A DNA stretch of 16,793 nucleotides from Xanthobacteraceae bacterium (lineage in GTDB: Bacteria > Pseudomonadota > Alphaproteobacteria > Rhizobiales > Xanthobacteraceae), in contig JAUSIF010000223.1 of the NCBI GenBank assembly GCA_030648135.1, forward strand, positions 1-16,793, in the 5' to 3' direction. The position numbers and the translations under genes are program-made. Below, piece after piece: positions 1-7,566 of this stretch (position 1 is its first letter; every line of letters starts with the position of its first letter). Below the pieces are notes generated by a model. That model did no database searches and had not been told where the DNA came from. It saw only the letters and a list, made by a program, of their open reading frames with translations.

Positions 1-979
1 GTCTTGCCGACGCCACTGAAGGCGGCCGGTGCGCGCCCTTGTTCAGCTCCTGCATGGAGACGAACAGGGTGCGGATCATCGCCGCCGCCTCGCGCGAGCG
101 CAGCACCTTGGTGAAGTGGCGCGATTCCACTCGAAGCGCCAAGTCCATCGGTAACAGCAGGCCCTCGTAGACGCACTGCAAGATGGCGCGGGCGCCGGGA
201 TAATTGTCGTAGGTCTCGCGGCGATAGATCGCGTTCGCCGCGGGCCAGGTCATCATCCCGGCCTTGGAATAGACCGGCCCGCCGGGAAACTTGAAGCCCT
301 CGACGTCCCAAGGCTGCACGCCCTTACCGCCGCCCTTGATCCAGGCCTTGGCCGTTTCGATCAATTTGTCCGCCGGCACAATCTCGTCGATGAGTTTCAT
401 GCCCTTGGCGCGGTCGAGACGCAGCTGATCGCCCTTCAAGAGCATCTGCAGGGCATCGGCGGCGGGAAGCATGCGCGGTAAGCGCTGGGTGCCGCCGGCA
501 CCGGGAAAGAGGCCGATCTTGACCTCGGGCAGGCCGACGCGGGTCTTTTCGTTCTGTGACGCGAACCGGCGATGGCAGGCGAGTGCCAACTCGAAGGCGC
601 CGCCGAGGCAAATGCCGTTGATGGCGGCAACCCACGGCTTGCCGCTGGTTTCCAGCCGCCGGTAGAGCAACGACATCTTGCGCGACTCTTCAAACAAGGT
701 CCTGTTCGCTTCGATTTCGCCCTTGACCTTCACGATCCCGGCGTAGGTGCGCGACAGCCCTTCGAGCATGGTGAGATCGGCGCCGCCGGAGAAGGTGTCC
801 TTGCCGGAGGCGATGACCGCGCCCTTGATGGCGGCGTCCTTGGCGACGTGTTCGACGATCTCGGCCAGCTCCTGCAGCACTTCCATGGTGAAGACATTCA
901 TGGAGCGGCCGGGCATGTCCCAGGTGAGGAGCGCGATGCCGTCGGCATCGACCTCGAGGCGGAAATTCTTGAGGTCCAT
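1..979 (-). CDS. fadB: FadB-like enoyl-CoA hydratase / 3-hydroxyacyl-CoA dehydrogenase, N-terminal part (runs off left edge)
   Basis: The frame opens with ATG at 979 (MDLKNFRLEV...) and stays open to the window edge, giving 326 codons. The visible part is the enoyl-CoA hydratase (crotonase) domain, roughly residues 10-190, plus the linker helices. The first oxyanion-hole segment is SGGADL near 64-69. GICLGGAFELALA follows, with Glu130 matching the first catalytic glutamate of the family. GLPEVKIGLFPGAGGTQR carries Glu152, matching the second. The linker ends in SMQELNKGA, the sequence that normally precedes the NAD-binding Rossmann domain of a roughly 700-residue fusion enzyme, so that half lies outside. 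The product hydrates trans-2-enoyl-CoA and, once complete, would oxidise 3-hydroxyacyl-CoA with NAD+. The ATG lies 2 bases after the thiolase stop, so translation is probably coupled. The last dozen residues before the edge look atypical (see findings). Confidence 0.9.
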   Translation of the reverse strand, partial: MDLKNFRLEVDADGIALLTWDMPGRSMNVFTMEVLQELAEIVEHVAKDAAIKGAVIASGKDTFSGGADLTMLEGLSRTYAGIVKVKGEIEANRTLFEESRKMSLLYRRLETSGKPWVAAINGICLGGAFELALACHRRFASQNEKTRVGLPEVKIGLFPGAGGTQRLPRMLPAADALQMLLKGDQLRLDRAKGMKLIDEIVPADKLIETAKAWIKGGGKGVQPWDVEGFKFPGGPVYSKAGMMTWPAANAIYRRETYDNYPGARAILQCVYEGLLLPMDLALRVESRHFTKVLRSREAAAMIRTLFVSMQELNKGAHRPPSVASAR

Positions 980-981
980 GA

Positions 982-2190
982 TCACACCCGTTCGATGATG
1001 GTCGCCGTGCCCATGCCGGCGCCGATGCACAGCGTCACCAGCGCGGTCGATTTTCCGGTACGCTCGAGTTCGTCCAGCGCCGTGCCGAGGATCATGGCGC
1101 CGGTGGCGCCCAGCGGATGGCCCATGGCGATGGCGCCGCCGTTCACATTGACCCGCGAAGCGTCGAGGTCGAAGGCTTGCAGGAAGCGCAGCACCACCGA
1201 GGCGAAGGCCTCGTTGATCTCGATCAAGTCGATGTCGGAAAGCTTCATCTTGGATTTTTCGAGCACGCGCTTGGTCACGTCGATCGGCCCGGTCAGCATC
1301 AAAGCGAAATCGGAGCCGATCGAGGCGAAGCTGTGAATGCGGGCGCGCGGCTTCAGGCCGGTGGCCTTGCCGGCCTTTTTCGAGCCGACCAGAACCGCGG
1401 CCGCGCCATCGACGATGCCCGACGAATTGCCGGCATGGTGCACATGCTTGTCCGCCTCGACCTCGGGATGGGCCTGGATCGCCACCGCGTCGAAGCCCGC
1501 GAGCTCGCCCATCTGCACGAAGGCGGGCTTGAGCTGGGCCAGCGACTGCATGTCGGTCGAGGGTCGCATGTGCTCGTCCTTGACCAGGATCGGCAGGCCG
1601 TTGACGTCGACCACCGGCACGACGGAACGCTTGAAGCGGCCCTCGTCCCAGGCCTTCGCCGCGCGTTTCTGACTTTCGACCGCAAAGGCGTCGCAGTCGT
1701 CGCGGGAAATTCCGTATTTGGTCGCGATCAGATCGGCCGAGACGCCTTGCGGCAGGAAATAGGACTTGATCGCGAGCGAGGGATCGACCGGCCAGGCGCC
1801 GCCCGAGGCGCCGATGCCGATGCGCGACATCGATTCGACCCCGCCGCCGATCGCGAGTTCCTTGGCACCGGCGATCACCTGCGCCGCCGCGAAGTTCACG
1901 GCCTCGAGTCCGGAGGCACAGAAACGGTTGATCTGCACGCCCGGCACTTCCTTGCCGTAATCTGCGGCGATGGTGGCGGCGCGCGCGATATTGCCGCCCG
2001 CTTCACCGACCGGATCGACGCAGCCGAGCACCACGTCCTCGACGAGCGATGGATCGAGCTTGTTGCGCTCCTTGATCGCGACCAGGCTCTGGCGCGCGAG
2101 CTCGAGTGCCGTCACCTCGTGGAGCGACCCGTCGGCCTTGCCGCGCCCGCGCGGGCTGCGCACGTGATCATAGATGAAGCAATCGGGCAT
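982..2190 (-). CDS. fadA: Acetyl-CoA C-acyltransferase (thiolase, FadA-type)
   Basis: This 402-residue protein has the usual thiolase length. The active-site cysteine is Cys91 in NRFCASGLEAVN. The EINEAFA block, His358 in GGAIAMGHPLGATG and Cys388 in LCIGAGMG complete the catalytic set. It cleaves 3-ketoacyl-CoA with CoA to give acetyl-CoA and a shortened acyl-CoA; the same fold can also run in the biosynthetic direction. The ATG at 2190 was chosen because GGAGAGG lies just upstream and the protein begins with the family-typical MPDCFIYDHVRSPRGRGK. Upstream in-frame codons overlap the acyl-CoA dehydrogenase gene and look non-coding. It sits between the acyl-CoA dehydrogenase gene (44-base gap) and the FadB-like gene (2-base gap), which supports a degradative role and an alpha/beta complex with the FadB-like partner. 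That partnership is inferred from context. Confidence 0.93.
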   Translation of the reverse strand: MPDCFIYDHVRSPRGRGKADGSLHEVTALELARQSLVAIKERNKLDPSLVEDVVLGCVDPVGEAGGNIARAATIAADYGKEVPGVQINRFCASGLEAVNFAAAQVIAGAKELAIGGGVESMSRIGIGASGGAWPVDPSLAIKSYFLPQGVSADLIATKYGISRDDCDAFAVESQKRAAKAWDEGRFKRSVVPVVDVNGLPILVKDEHMRPSTDMQSLAQLKPAFVQMGELAGFDAVAIQAHPEVEADKHVHHAGNSSGIVDGAAAVLVGSKKAGKATGLKPRARIHSFASIGSDFALMLTGPIDVTKRVLEKSKMKLSDIDLIEINEAFASVVLRFLQAFDLDASRVNVNGGAIAMGHPLGATGAMILGTALDELERTGKSTALVTLCIGAGMGTATIIERV

Positions 2191-2204
2191 GGCCTCTCCA
2201 ATTT

Positions 2205-2227
2205 CCCTCTCCCTCAAGACGAGAGGG
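2205..2227 (-). repeat. Short palindrome (7-bp stem, 9-nt loop) between acyl-CoA dehydrogenase and thiolase genes
   Basis: CCCTCTC at 2205-2211 pairs perfectly with GAGAGGG at 2221-2227. The hairpin lies wholly inside the 44-base gap between two co-transcribed genes. It has no U-tract and stands just before the thiolase ribosome-binding site. Short CCCTCTC...GAGAGGG palindromes are familiar as dispersed intergenic repeats in alphaproteobacteria. It may therefore be a REP-like unit, or an mRNA-processing or stability hairpin separating two cistrons. Confidence 0.5.
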
Positions 2228-2234
2228 TAATTAT

Positions 2235-4028
2235 TCAGAACGACTCCGCCGGCATTTTCATCACGCCGTCGGCGCCCGCCTGGATACGGGCAAGATGCGC
2301 GCCGGTCTCGGGCAGCATCCGCTCCATGAAGAAGAGGCCGGTCAAGAGCTTGGCGTCCATGCGGGTGCCTGCGCCGTTGCCCTTCGACTTCTTCGCGAGC
2401 GCGGCCTTGGCGATCTGCGCCCACATATAGCCGAGCGCCACTAGACCGAAGAGATGCATATAGTCGTAAGAGCCGGCGCCGGCATTGTCCGGCTTGAACA
2501 TGGCGTTTTTCATGAACCAGATGCTCGCTTTTTGCAGATGGCCGAGGGCGGCATCGAGCGGCGCGACATAGGGTTTCATCGCCTCGTCGTCGGCGTGCGC
2601 CTTCACGAAGCTGGCCGCGTCGTTGAAGAAGGCCATGGCGGCGCGCCCGCCGTCTTTGCCCAGCTTGCGGCCGACCAGATCGAGCGCCTGAATGCCGTTG
2701 GCGCCTTCATAGAGCATGGCGATGCGGGCATCGCGTACGAACTGCTCCATGCCGTGCTCGGCGATGTAGCCGTGGCCGCCAAAGACCTGCTGCGCCAACA
2801 CCGTATTGGCGAAGCCGCAATCGGTGAGCACGCCTTTGACGACCGGCGTCATCAGGCCCATCTGGTCGTCGGCGGCCTGCCGCACCTTGTCGTCCTCCGA
2901 ACGATTGGCGAGATCGCCCTGCAATGCGGTCCAGATCACCAGCGCGCGTGCCGCCTCGTTGAAGGCTCGGATCGTGAGCAATACGCGTCGCACATCCGGA
3001 TGGACGATGATCGGGTCGGCGGCCTTGGCGGGAAATTTGGCGCCGGAGAGCGCGCGGCCCTGCAGGCGATCCTTCGCGTATTGCGCCGCGTTCTGATAGG
3101 CGACCTCGGAAAGCGCCAGGCCCTGGATGCCGACGCCAAGACGGGCCTCGTTCATCATCGTGAACATGGCGTGCAAGCCCCGGTTCGCCTCGCCGACGAG
3201 CCAACCGGTGGCGCCGTCGTAGTTCATCACGCAGGTCGAATTGCCGTGGATGCCCATCTTCTCCTCGATGGAGCCGCAGGAGACCGCATTGCGTGAACCT
3301 AGCGAGCCGTCATCCTTGGGCAGGAACTTCGGCACCACGAACATCGAGATGCCCTTGGTGCCTTCGGGCGCGCCCTCGATGCGTGCAAGCGCCAGATGGA
3401 CGATGTTGGAGGTGAGATCGTGCTCGCCGCTCGAGATGAAGATCTTGCTGCCGTTGATCTTGTAACTGCCGTCCGGCTGCGCCGTCGCCTTGGTGCGGAT
3501 GAGACCGAGATCGGTGCCGCATTGCGGCTCGGTCAGATTCATCGTTCCCGACCATTCGCCGGAAGCGATCTTGGGGAGATACATCTTCTTCTGTGCGTCG
3601 CTGCCGTGGACGCGCAGCGCGTGATAGGCGCCTTGCGATAGGCCCGGATACATGGCGAAGGCCATGTTCGCCGCGGTGAGAAACTCGTTCATGATGGCGG
3701 CGAGCGTGAATGGCAGGCCCTGGCCGCCGAATTCGGGATCGGCCGAGAGCCCGATCCAACCGCCTTCGGACATGGCGCGATAGGCTTCCTTGAAACCCTT
3801 CGGCGTCGTCACCGAGCCGTCGTCGTGCCGCACGCAACCTTCGCGATCGCCTACACGGTTCAAGGGAAGCAGCACCTCCTCGCAGAACTTGGCGCCCTCG
3901 GCGAGGATCGCCGCGACCGTTTCCGGGCTCGCTTCCGCGAAGCCCGGCACATTGCCATAGCGCTCGATATGGAAGACGTCGTTCAAGAGGAACAGGACGT
4001 CGTCCACGGGCGCCTTGTAGGTCGGCAT
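2235..4028 (-). CDS. Acyl-CoA dehydrogenase (long form with C-terminal extension, DmdC-like subgroup)
   Basis: A flavoprotein of 597 residues, longer than the ~380 of classic short/medium-chain acyl-CoA dehydrogenases. Residues ~1-80 are an N-terminal extension (MPTYKAPVDDVLFLLNDV) and ~460-597 a C-terminal extension. The core holds the substrate/FAD loop MNLTEPQCGTDLG at 163-175, KIFISSGEHD near 195-204 and FGGHGYIAEHG near 416-426. MLYEGANGIQALDLVGRKL near 438-456 has Glu441 as the likely catalytic base. This architecture matches the group that includes 3-methylmercaptopropionyl-CoA dehydrogenase (DmdC) and generic fatty acyl-CoA dehydrogenases. Thiolase and hydratase genes directly downstream favour beta-oxidation, but chain length and substrate cannot be read from sequence. 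ATG at 4028 is preceded by a strong GAGGAGGGG ribosome-binding site. It is the first gene of the operon. Confidence 0.93.
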   Translation of the reverse strand: MPTYKAPVDDVLFLLNDVFHIERYGNVPGFAEASPETVAAILAEGAKFCEEVLLPLNRVGDREGCVRHDDGSVTTPKGFKEAYRAMSEGGWIGLSADPEFGGQGLPFTLAAIMNEFLTAANMAFAMYPGLSQGAYHALRVHGSDAQKKMYLPKIASGEWSGTMNLTEPQCGTDLGLIRTKATAQPDGSYKINGSKIFISSGEHDLTSNIVHLALARIEGAPEGTKGISMFVVPKFLPKDDGSLGSRNAVSCGSIEEKMGIHGNSTCVMNYDGATGWLVGEANRGLHAMFTMMNEARLGVGIQGLALSEVAYQNAAQYAKDRLQGRALSGAKFPAKAADPIIVHPDVRRVLLTIRAFNEAARALVIWTALQGDLANRSEDDKVRQAADDQMGLMTPVVKGVLTDCGFANTVLAQQVFGGHGYIAEHGMEQFVRDARIAMLYEGANGIQALDLVGRKLGKDGGRAAMAFFNDAASFVKAHADDEAMKPYVAPLDAALGHLQKASIWFMKNAMFKPDNAGAGSYDYMHLFGLVALGYMWAQIAKAALAKKSKGNGAGTRMDAKLLTGLFFMERMLPETGAHLARIQAGADGVMKMPAESF

Positions 4029-4170
4029 GGGTATCCCCTCCTCGGCTGCAATCGACCCCCGGCAGTTCAGGGTCTTCGTGATCGGCGCCACCGCATCAAA
4101 TCCCCAATTGGCGGTCGGCGGTGACGAGTCCCGACAACCGATTGCAACCCCAGATCGCGACTCGCCGATG

Positions 4171-4225
4171 AGAGCCTACGGGCTCTTTCCTTAAACGCGG
4201 TGAACACACCGCGGTTCTGAACCGC
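4171..4225 (+). other. Cluster of three hairpins in the divergent spacer
   Basis: Three near-contiguous inverted repeats are visible. AGAGCC (4171-4176) pairs with GGCTCT (4181-4186) around a TACG loop, giving a C(UACG)G tetraloop if transcribed, followed by TTTCCTT. CGCGGTG (4196-4202) pairs with CACCGCG (4207-4213) around AACA. GCGGTT (4211-4216) pairs with AACCGC (4220-4225) around CTG, overlapping and so competing with the second hairpin. The first, read on the plus strand, looks like a weak intrinsic terminator; the other two could be alternative RNA structures or DNA-level palindromes. Function is unknown. Confidence 0.55.
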
Positions 4226-4321
4226 CGGTCTCGCGGCCGGCTTGGGGTCCCTGCGAGGCTCCTCCGTCGAACCGCGTAAGGCCGCTCAGACCCCCAATTT
4301 TGAAGGCAAAATCAGGCAAAA

Positions 4322-4336
4322 TTAACCCGGCATTTA
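4322..4336 (+). promoter_or_regulatory. Near-consensus CtrA-type binding site (TTAA-N7-TTTA)
   Basis: The cell-cycle regulator CtrA of alphaproteobacteria recognises TTAA-N7-TTAA. Here TTAA (4322-4325) is followed by exactly seven bases and TTTA (4333-4336), one mismatch in eight. The right half extends to TTTACCAT, one mismatch from the TTAACCAT form often seen. It lies about 90 bases before the start of a PodJ-like polarity gene, a class of gene under cell-cycle control in Caulobacter. Regulation by CtrA is inference. Confidence 0.4.
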
Positions 4337-4427
4337 CCATAAAAAGGGGAAGTTCCGGCCAAGGAGCGCGGCACGCCTCCCGTTGACGCGTAACTCATCG
4401 ATCCGCCCTCCGCGAACGGGATTTCAG

Positions 4428-7400
4428 ATGACCGCAAGCGTGCCCTGGAGCGTGAACGCGGTGGAGCCCGAGACCTGGGCAACCGCACGCGATGCCGCCC
4501 GGCGTTCCGGTCTTTCAGTCGGCGAATGGCTCGAGAGTGCCATCCGCGAAAGCGCCGGCGAAAGCCTGCCGCCACACGGGCGCGCTCACGCACGCAACGG
4601 TTCCGACCCGATCGACCAAAGGCTCGACGACATCGCCGACCGGCTCGATCATCTCGCGCAGCAGGATTCGGGGCGCTCACGCGCCCCCCGGCACGGCGGC
4701 CGCGAAGATACGGCGCTCGCCGCTTCCATCGACGCCCTCAACGACCGCATCGAGACCTTGATGCGCGACATGCACGCCGCCGACCGGAACGCTCCGGCGG
4801 AAGTACGGTCGGCGATTCAGCGGCTCGATGACCGGATCGAGGAACTGTTCTCGCGCGGGCGAGTTACCAGCGCCTGCGCCGCACCCGAGCTCGAGCGCAA
4901 GCTCGGCGATATCGCCCGCACCATCGAGGCGATGAGCCGGCGTCTCGAACAGGAGAATACGCGCTATGCGGCTTACCCGGTGCCGTCGACGGTCGCCGAG
5001 CTCGACGCTGCCATCGCCGAGATCATGGTGCGCCAGTCGGTGCTCGACGGCGTTCCGCCGCCACGCGAATTCCAACGCCGTTCCCCGGCCGGCCCCGACC
5101 TCAGCAATCTCGAGATTCAACTCAAGACCATGGCCGACGAGATGCAGGCGCTGCGCCGTGCCGGCGTACAGACCGAAACGGTCGAGGCCTTGCGCCGGGA
5201 GATCGCCGATCTCGCCGGAAAGCTCGGCGATCTGGCGCCGCGCCGTTCGCTGGAGGCGCTCGAAGGCGCCGTCGAGGCTCTGGTCCGCCGGATCGACCGC
5301 GCCGATGGCACCGGCTCGGACCAGGCGATTTCCGAAGTGATCCAGGCCTTGCAGGACGTCCGTTCTGCGCTCGCCGAGGTGCGTCCGGCCGAGAGTTTCG
5401 CCTCGGTGGAAAAGGACCTGCACGAGCTCTCCGGCAAGCTCGACGCCCTCAACGCCAAGGGTCTCGATGGCGGCACCGTCGCCCGCCTGCAGACCCAGAC
5501 GGCGGAGATCCGGGATTTGCTCGCGAGCGCGCTCCCCAGCGAGGTGCTCAAGGCACTGGTCGAGCAGATCGAAATGCTGGTTCACAAGTTCGAAAGCGCA
5601 GCCGCGCCATCCGACACGGCGGTGCTCGATGTCGTCGCGGCCCTCGACCGGCGCATCGAATCCATCTCCGATCGAATCGATGCGGCGACACGGCAGGTCC
5701 CGGCCGTGCCGGCGCTCGACGACATCCGCGGCCGGCTCGACGAGCTGCAGCGCACTTTCGCGAGTTCCGGAGCGGGATCCTCGGCGGGCCTCGAAGCGAT
5801 GGTGCGCAGCTTGGCGGAGAAGCTCGACGCCTCCGAGGCACGGCTCTCCAATCTCGGCGCCATCGAGCACGGGCTCAATGATCTCTTTGCGCAGCTCCAG
5901 GAGGCGCGCATGAGCGCGCGCGAGGTCGTCGAACGGCCCGCAAAATCCGCGCTGCGCGAGATGACGGCCCCCGGCGCCACGGCAACCGCCGAACCGATCC
6001 GCCGGACGCCCGGCGTACTCGAGACGAGATATGCCAGCGCCGCCGGGGCTCCTGCGACCGTCCCCACGGCGGCGCCGCACCGGTCCGGACCGCGCCTTAT
6101 GCCGGCGGCCACGCGCTCGAGCCCGGCCGTGGATCTCGCCGACGATCTTCCCGCCGACTTCCCGCTCGAGCCTGGCTCCGGTGTGCCGCGCACGCTCCAT
6201 ATGCAGAGCGCGGCCCTGCGCGTAGCCCAGTCAGAAGCGGCCCTCGGCGGGATCGCGCCTAAGGCGGACGCAGGTCCTTCGCGTACATCGGATTATATCG
6301 CGGCCGCGCGGCGCGCGGCGCAGGCTGCCGCAGCCGAGGGCCCGGCCGAGACCGTCAACAGCCGCAAGGAGACCGCCTCCAAAGGTCAGGTCACCTTGTT
6401 TACGCGCAGTGGGCGCGCGGTACTCATCGCGATCACTGCATTCCTCCTCATCTTCACGGCACTGCGGTATTTCGACGGTTTCCTGCCGGCCCTGTTGCGT
6501 ACCGAGGCAATCAATCCGGCGATCGAAGCGCCGAAACCCGCGGAACCCGAGGCGAAGACGCCAGCCTCGCAGAATCGTTCGTCGCTGCCGGATCCCGGCG
6601 GGCCCGTAATGGCGGGCGCACCGGCGGCGGGCGTGATCGGCCCGAATAGGGAAGCGGACCTTCTCGGCGAGAAAGCGACCGAACCCGACATCACCGGCTC
6701 GATCGATACCGCCAAGCGCACGAGCGGCCCCTTGCAGACCGCCGCCGTGCCGACGAAGCCGGATATGCTGGCCACCCAGAGCGCAGAGCTGCCGGCCACG
6801 ATCGGAACGCCTGCTTTGCGTGCGGCCGCGATCGCCGGAGAGCCGGCGGCGGCCTATGAAATCGGCTCGCGCTATATCGAAGGGCGCGGCGTGCAGGCCA
6901 ACGCGGCCGAGGCGGTGAAATGGTTGGAGCGCGCGCTCGCCAAGGGATCGGCGCCGGCCGCCTATCGTCTCGGTAGCCTGTACGAAAAAGCCTTGGGGGT
7001 AGGTAAAAACCTCGCCGAAGCAAGGCGTTATTACACGATCGCGGCCGAGGGCGGCCATATCAAGGCCATGCACAATCTCGCCGTCCTCCATGCTGAGGGC
7101 ATCGATGGCAAGCCCGATTACCGCGCCGCCGCGCGCTGGTTTCGGATGGCGGCGGATCGGGGCGTGCGCGACAGCCAATACAATCTCGGCATACTCTATG
7201 CCCGCGGGCTCGGCGTCGAGCAGAACCTCGCCGAGTCCTTCCGCTGGTTCTCACTCGCCGCCGCTCAGGGCGATCCGGACGCGGCCAAGAAGCGCGACGA
7301 CGTTGCAAAGCGCCTCGACATGCAGACGCTGGTCGCGGCAAAGCTCGCGGTCCAGACCTGGTCGGCCACACCGGCAGATGACGCTGCGAATGCAGTACGC

Positions 7401-7520
7401 CTCAAGCCGGAGTGGGGGAAGACCGAGGCGAGCCCGCCGCGCAAGCGGTCGGTCAAAAATTCAACGCCACTACCCCATAGTTCGATTGACAAGGACGCTT
7501 GGCGGCAGTTGATGCAATAG
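4428..7520 (+). CDS. PodJ-like polarity/localization factor with coiled coils, one TM segment and Sel1 repeats
   Basis: A 1030-residue single-pass membrane protein. It starts with a conserved cytoplasmic block (PWSVNAVEPETW, then AARRSGLSVGEWLE, residues 6-37). A long charged coiled-coil region follows, ~60-520 (IDQRLDDIADRLDHLAQQ, IQRLDDRIEELF, VEALRREIADLAGKLGDL). An Ala/Pro-rich low-complexity stretch precedes one hydrophobic segment at ~662-684. A second Pro-rich stretch leads into about four Sel1-type repeats at ~795-964 (AAYRLGSLYEKALGVGKNLAEARRYY and relatives). This layout matches alphaproteobacterial PodJ-like/Sel1 proteins that organise a cell pole. The Sel1 repeats would be periplasmic; no C-terminal peptidoglycan-binding domain is visible. 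ATG 4428 is preferred over TTG 4383 because the conserved block starts right after it, although neither has a good ribosome-binding site; the nearest, AAGGAG at 4361, is too distant. The exact pole or partner is not predictable. Confidence 0.85.
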   Translation: MTASVPWSVNAVEPETWATARDAARRSGLSVGEWLESAIRESAGESLPPHGRAHARNGSDPIDQRLDDIADRLDHLAQQDSGRSRAPRHGGREDTALAASIDALNDRIETLMRDMHAADRNAPAEVRSAIQRLDDRIEELFSRGRVTSACAAPELERKLGDIARTIEAMSRRLEQENTRYAAYPVPSTVAELDAAIAEIMVRQSVLDGVPPPREFQRRSPAGPDLSNLEIQLKTMADEMQALRRAGVQTETVEALRREIADLAGKLGDLAPRRSLEALEGAVEALVRRIDRADGTGSDQAISEVIQALQDVRSALAEVRPAESFASVEKDLHELSGKLDALNAKGLDGGTVARLQTQTAEIRDLLASALPSEVLKALVEQIEMLVHKFESAAAPSDTAVLDVVAALDRRIESISDRIDAATRQVPAVPALDDIRGRLDELQRTFASSGAGSSAGLEAMVRSLAEKLDASEARLSNLGAIEHGLNDLFAQLQEARMSAREVVERPAKSALREMTAPGATATAEPIRRTPGVLETRYASAAGAPATVPTAAPHRSGPRLMPAATRSSPAVDLADDLPADFPLEPGSGVPRTLHMQSAALRVAQSEAALGGIAPKADAGPSRTSDYIAAARRAAQAAAAEGPAETVNSRKETASKGQVTLFTRSGRAVLIAITAFLLIFTALRYFDGFLPALLRTEAINPAIEAPKPAEPEAKTPASQNRSSLPDPGGPVMAGAPAAGVIGPNREADLLGEKATEPDITGSIDTAKRTSGPLQTAAVPTKPDMLATQSAELPATIGTPALRAAAIAGEPAAAYEIGSRYIEGRGVQANAAEAVKWLERALAKGSAPAAYRLGSLYEKALGVGKNLAEARRYYTIAAEGGHIKAMHNLAVLHAEGIDGKPDYRAAARWFRMAADRGVRDSQYNLGILYARGLGVEQNLAESFRWFSLAAAQGDPDAAKKRDDVAKRLDMQTLVAAKLAVQTWSATPADDAANAVRLKPEWGKTEASPPRKRSVKNSTPLPHSSIDKDAWRQLMQ

Positions 7521-7566
7521 CGCCCCGCCAGGCGCGGCGTATGATCCTGTTGCGGACCCTGCCACC

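Larger units (their letters stand above)
4029..4427. other. 399-bp divergent intergenic region
   Basis: The space between the divergent acyl-CoA dehydrogenase operon and the PodJ-like gene should contain promoters for both directions. It holds no convincing ORF. The middle part (4171-4225) has three tightly spaced hairpins, and the right part (4290-4350) is AT-richer than its surroundings and contains a CtrA-like motif. I found no confident sigma-70 -35/-10 pair for either direction, and no tRNA or riboswitch fold that I could recognise. Confidence 0.7.

Noticed and set aside
1117..2430. Long plus-strand open frame opposite the thiolase gene
   Set aside because: It mirrors a gene with intact thiolase active-site motifs, is rich in His/Arg/Gly/Asp with no recognisable domain, and arises from high-GC codon bias on the opposite strand.
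4677..6200. 507-codon minus-strand open frame inside the PodJ-like gene
   Set aside because: It is antisense to a coiled-coil region of highly biased composition. No domain, signal sequence or ribosome-binding site supports it.
7520..7535. GCGCC/GGCGC hairpin after the PodJ-like gene as a terminator
   Set aside because: The stem is only 5 bp, starts inside the stop codon and has no T-tract; such short GC pairs are expected by chance in this composition.
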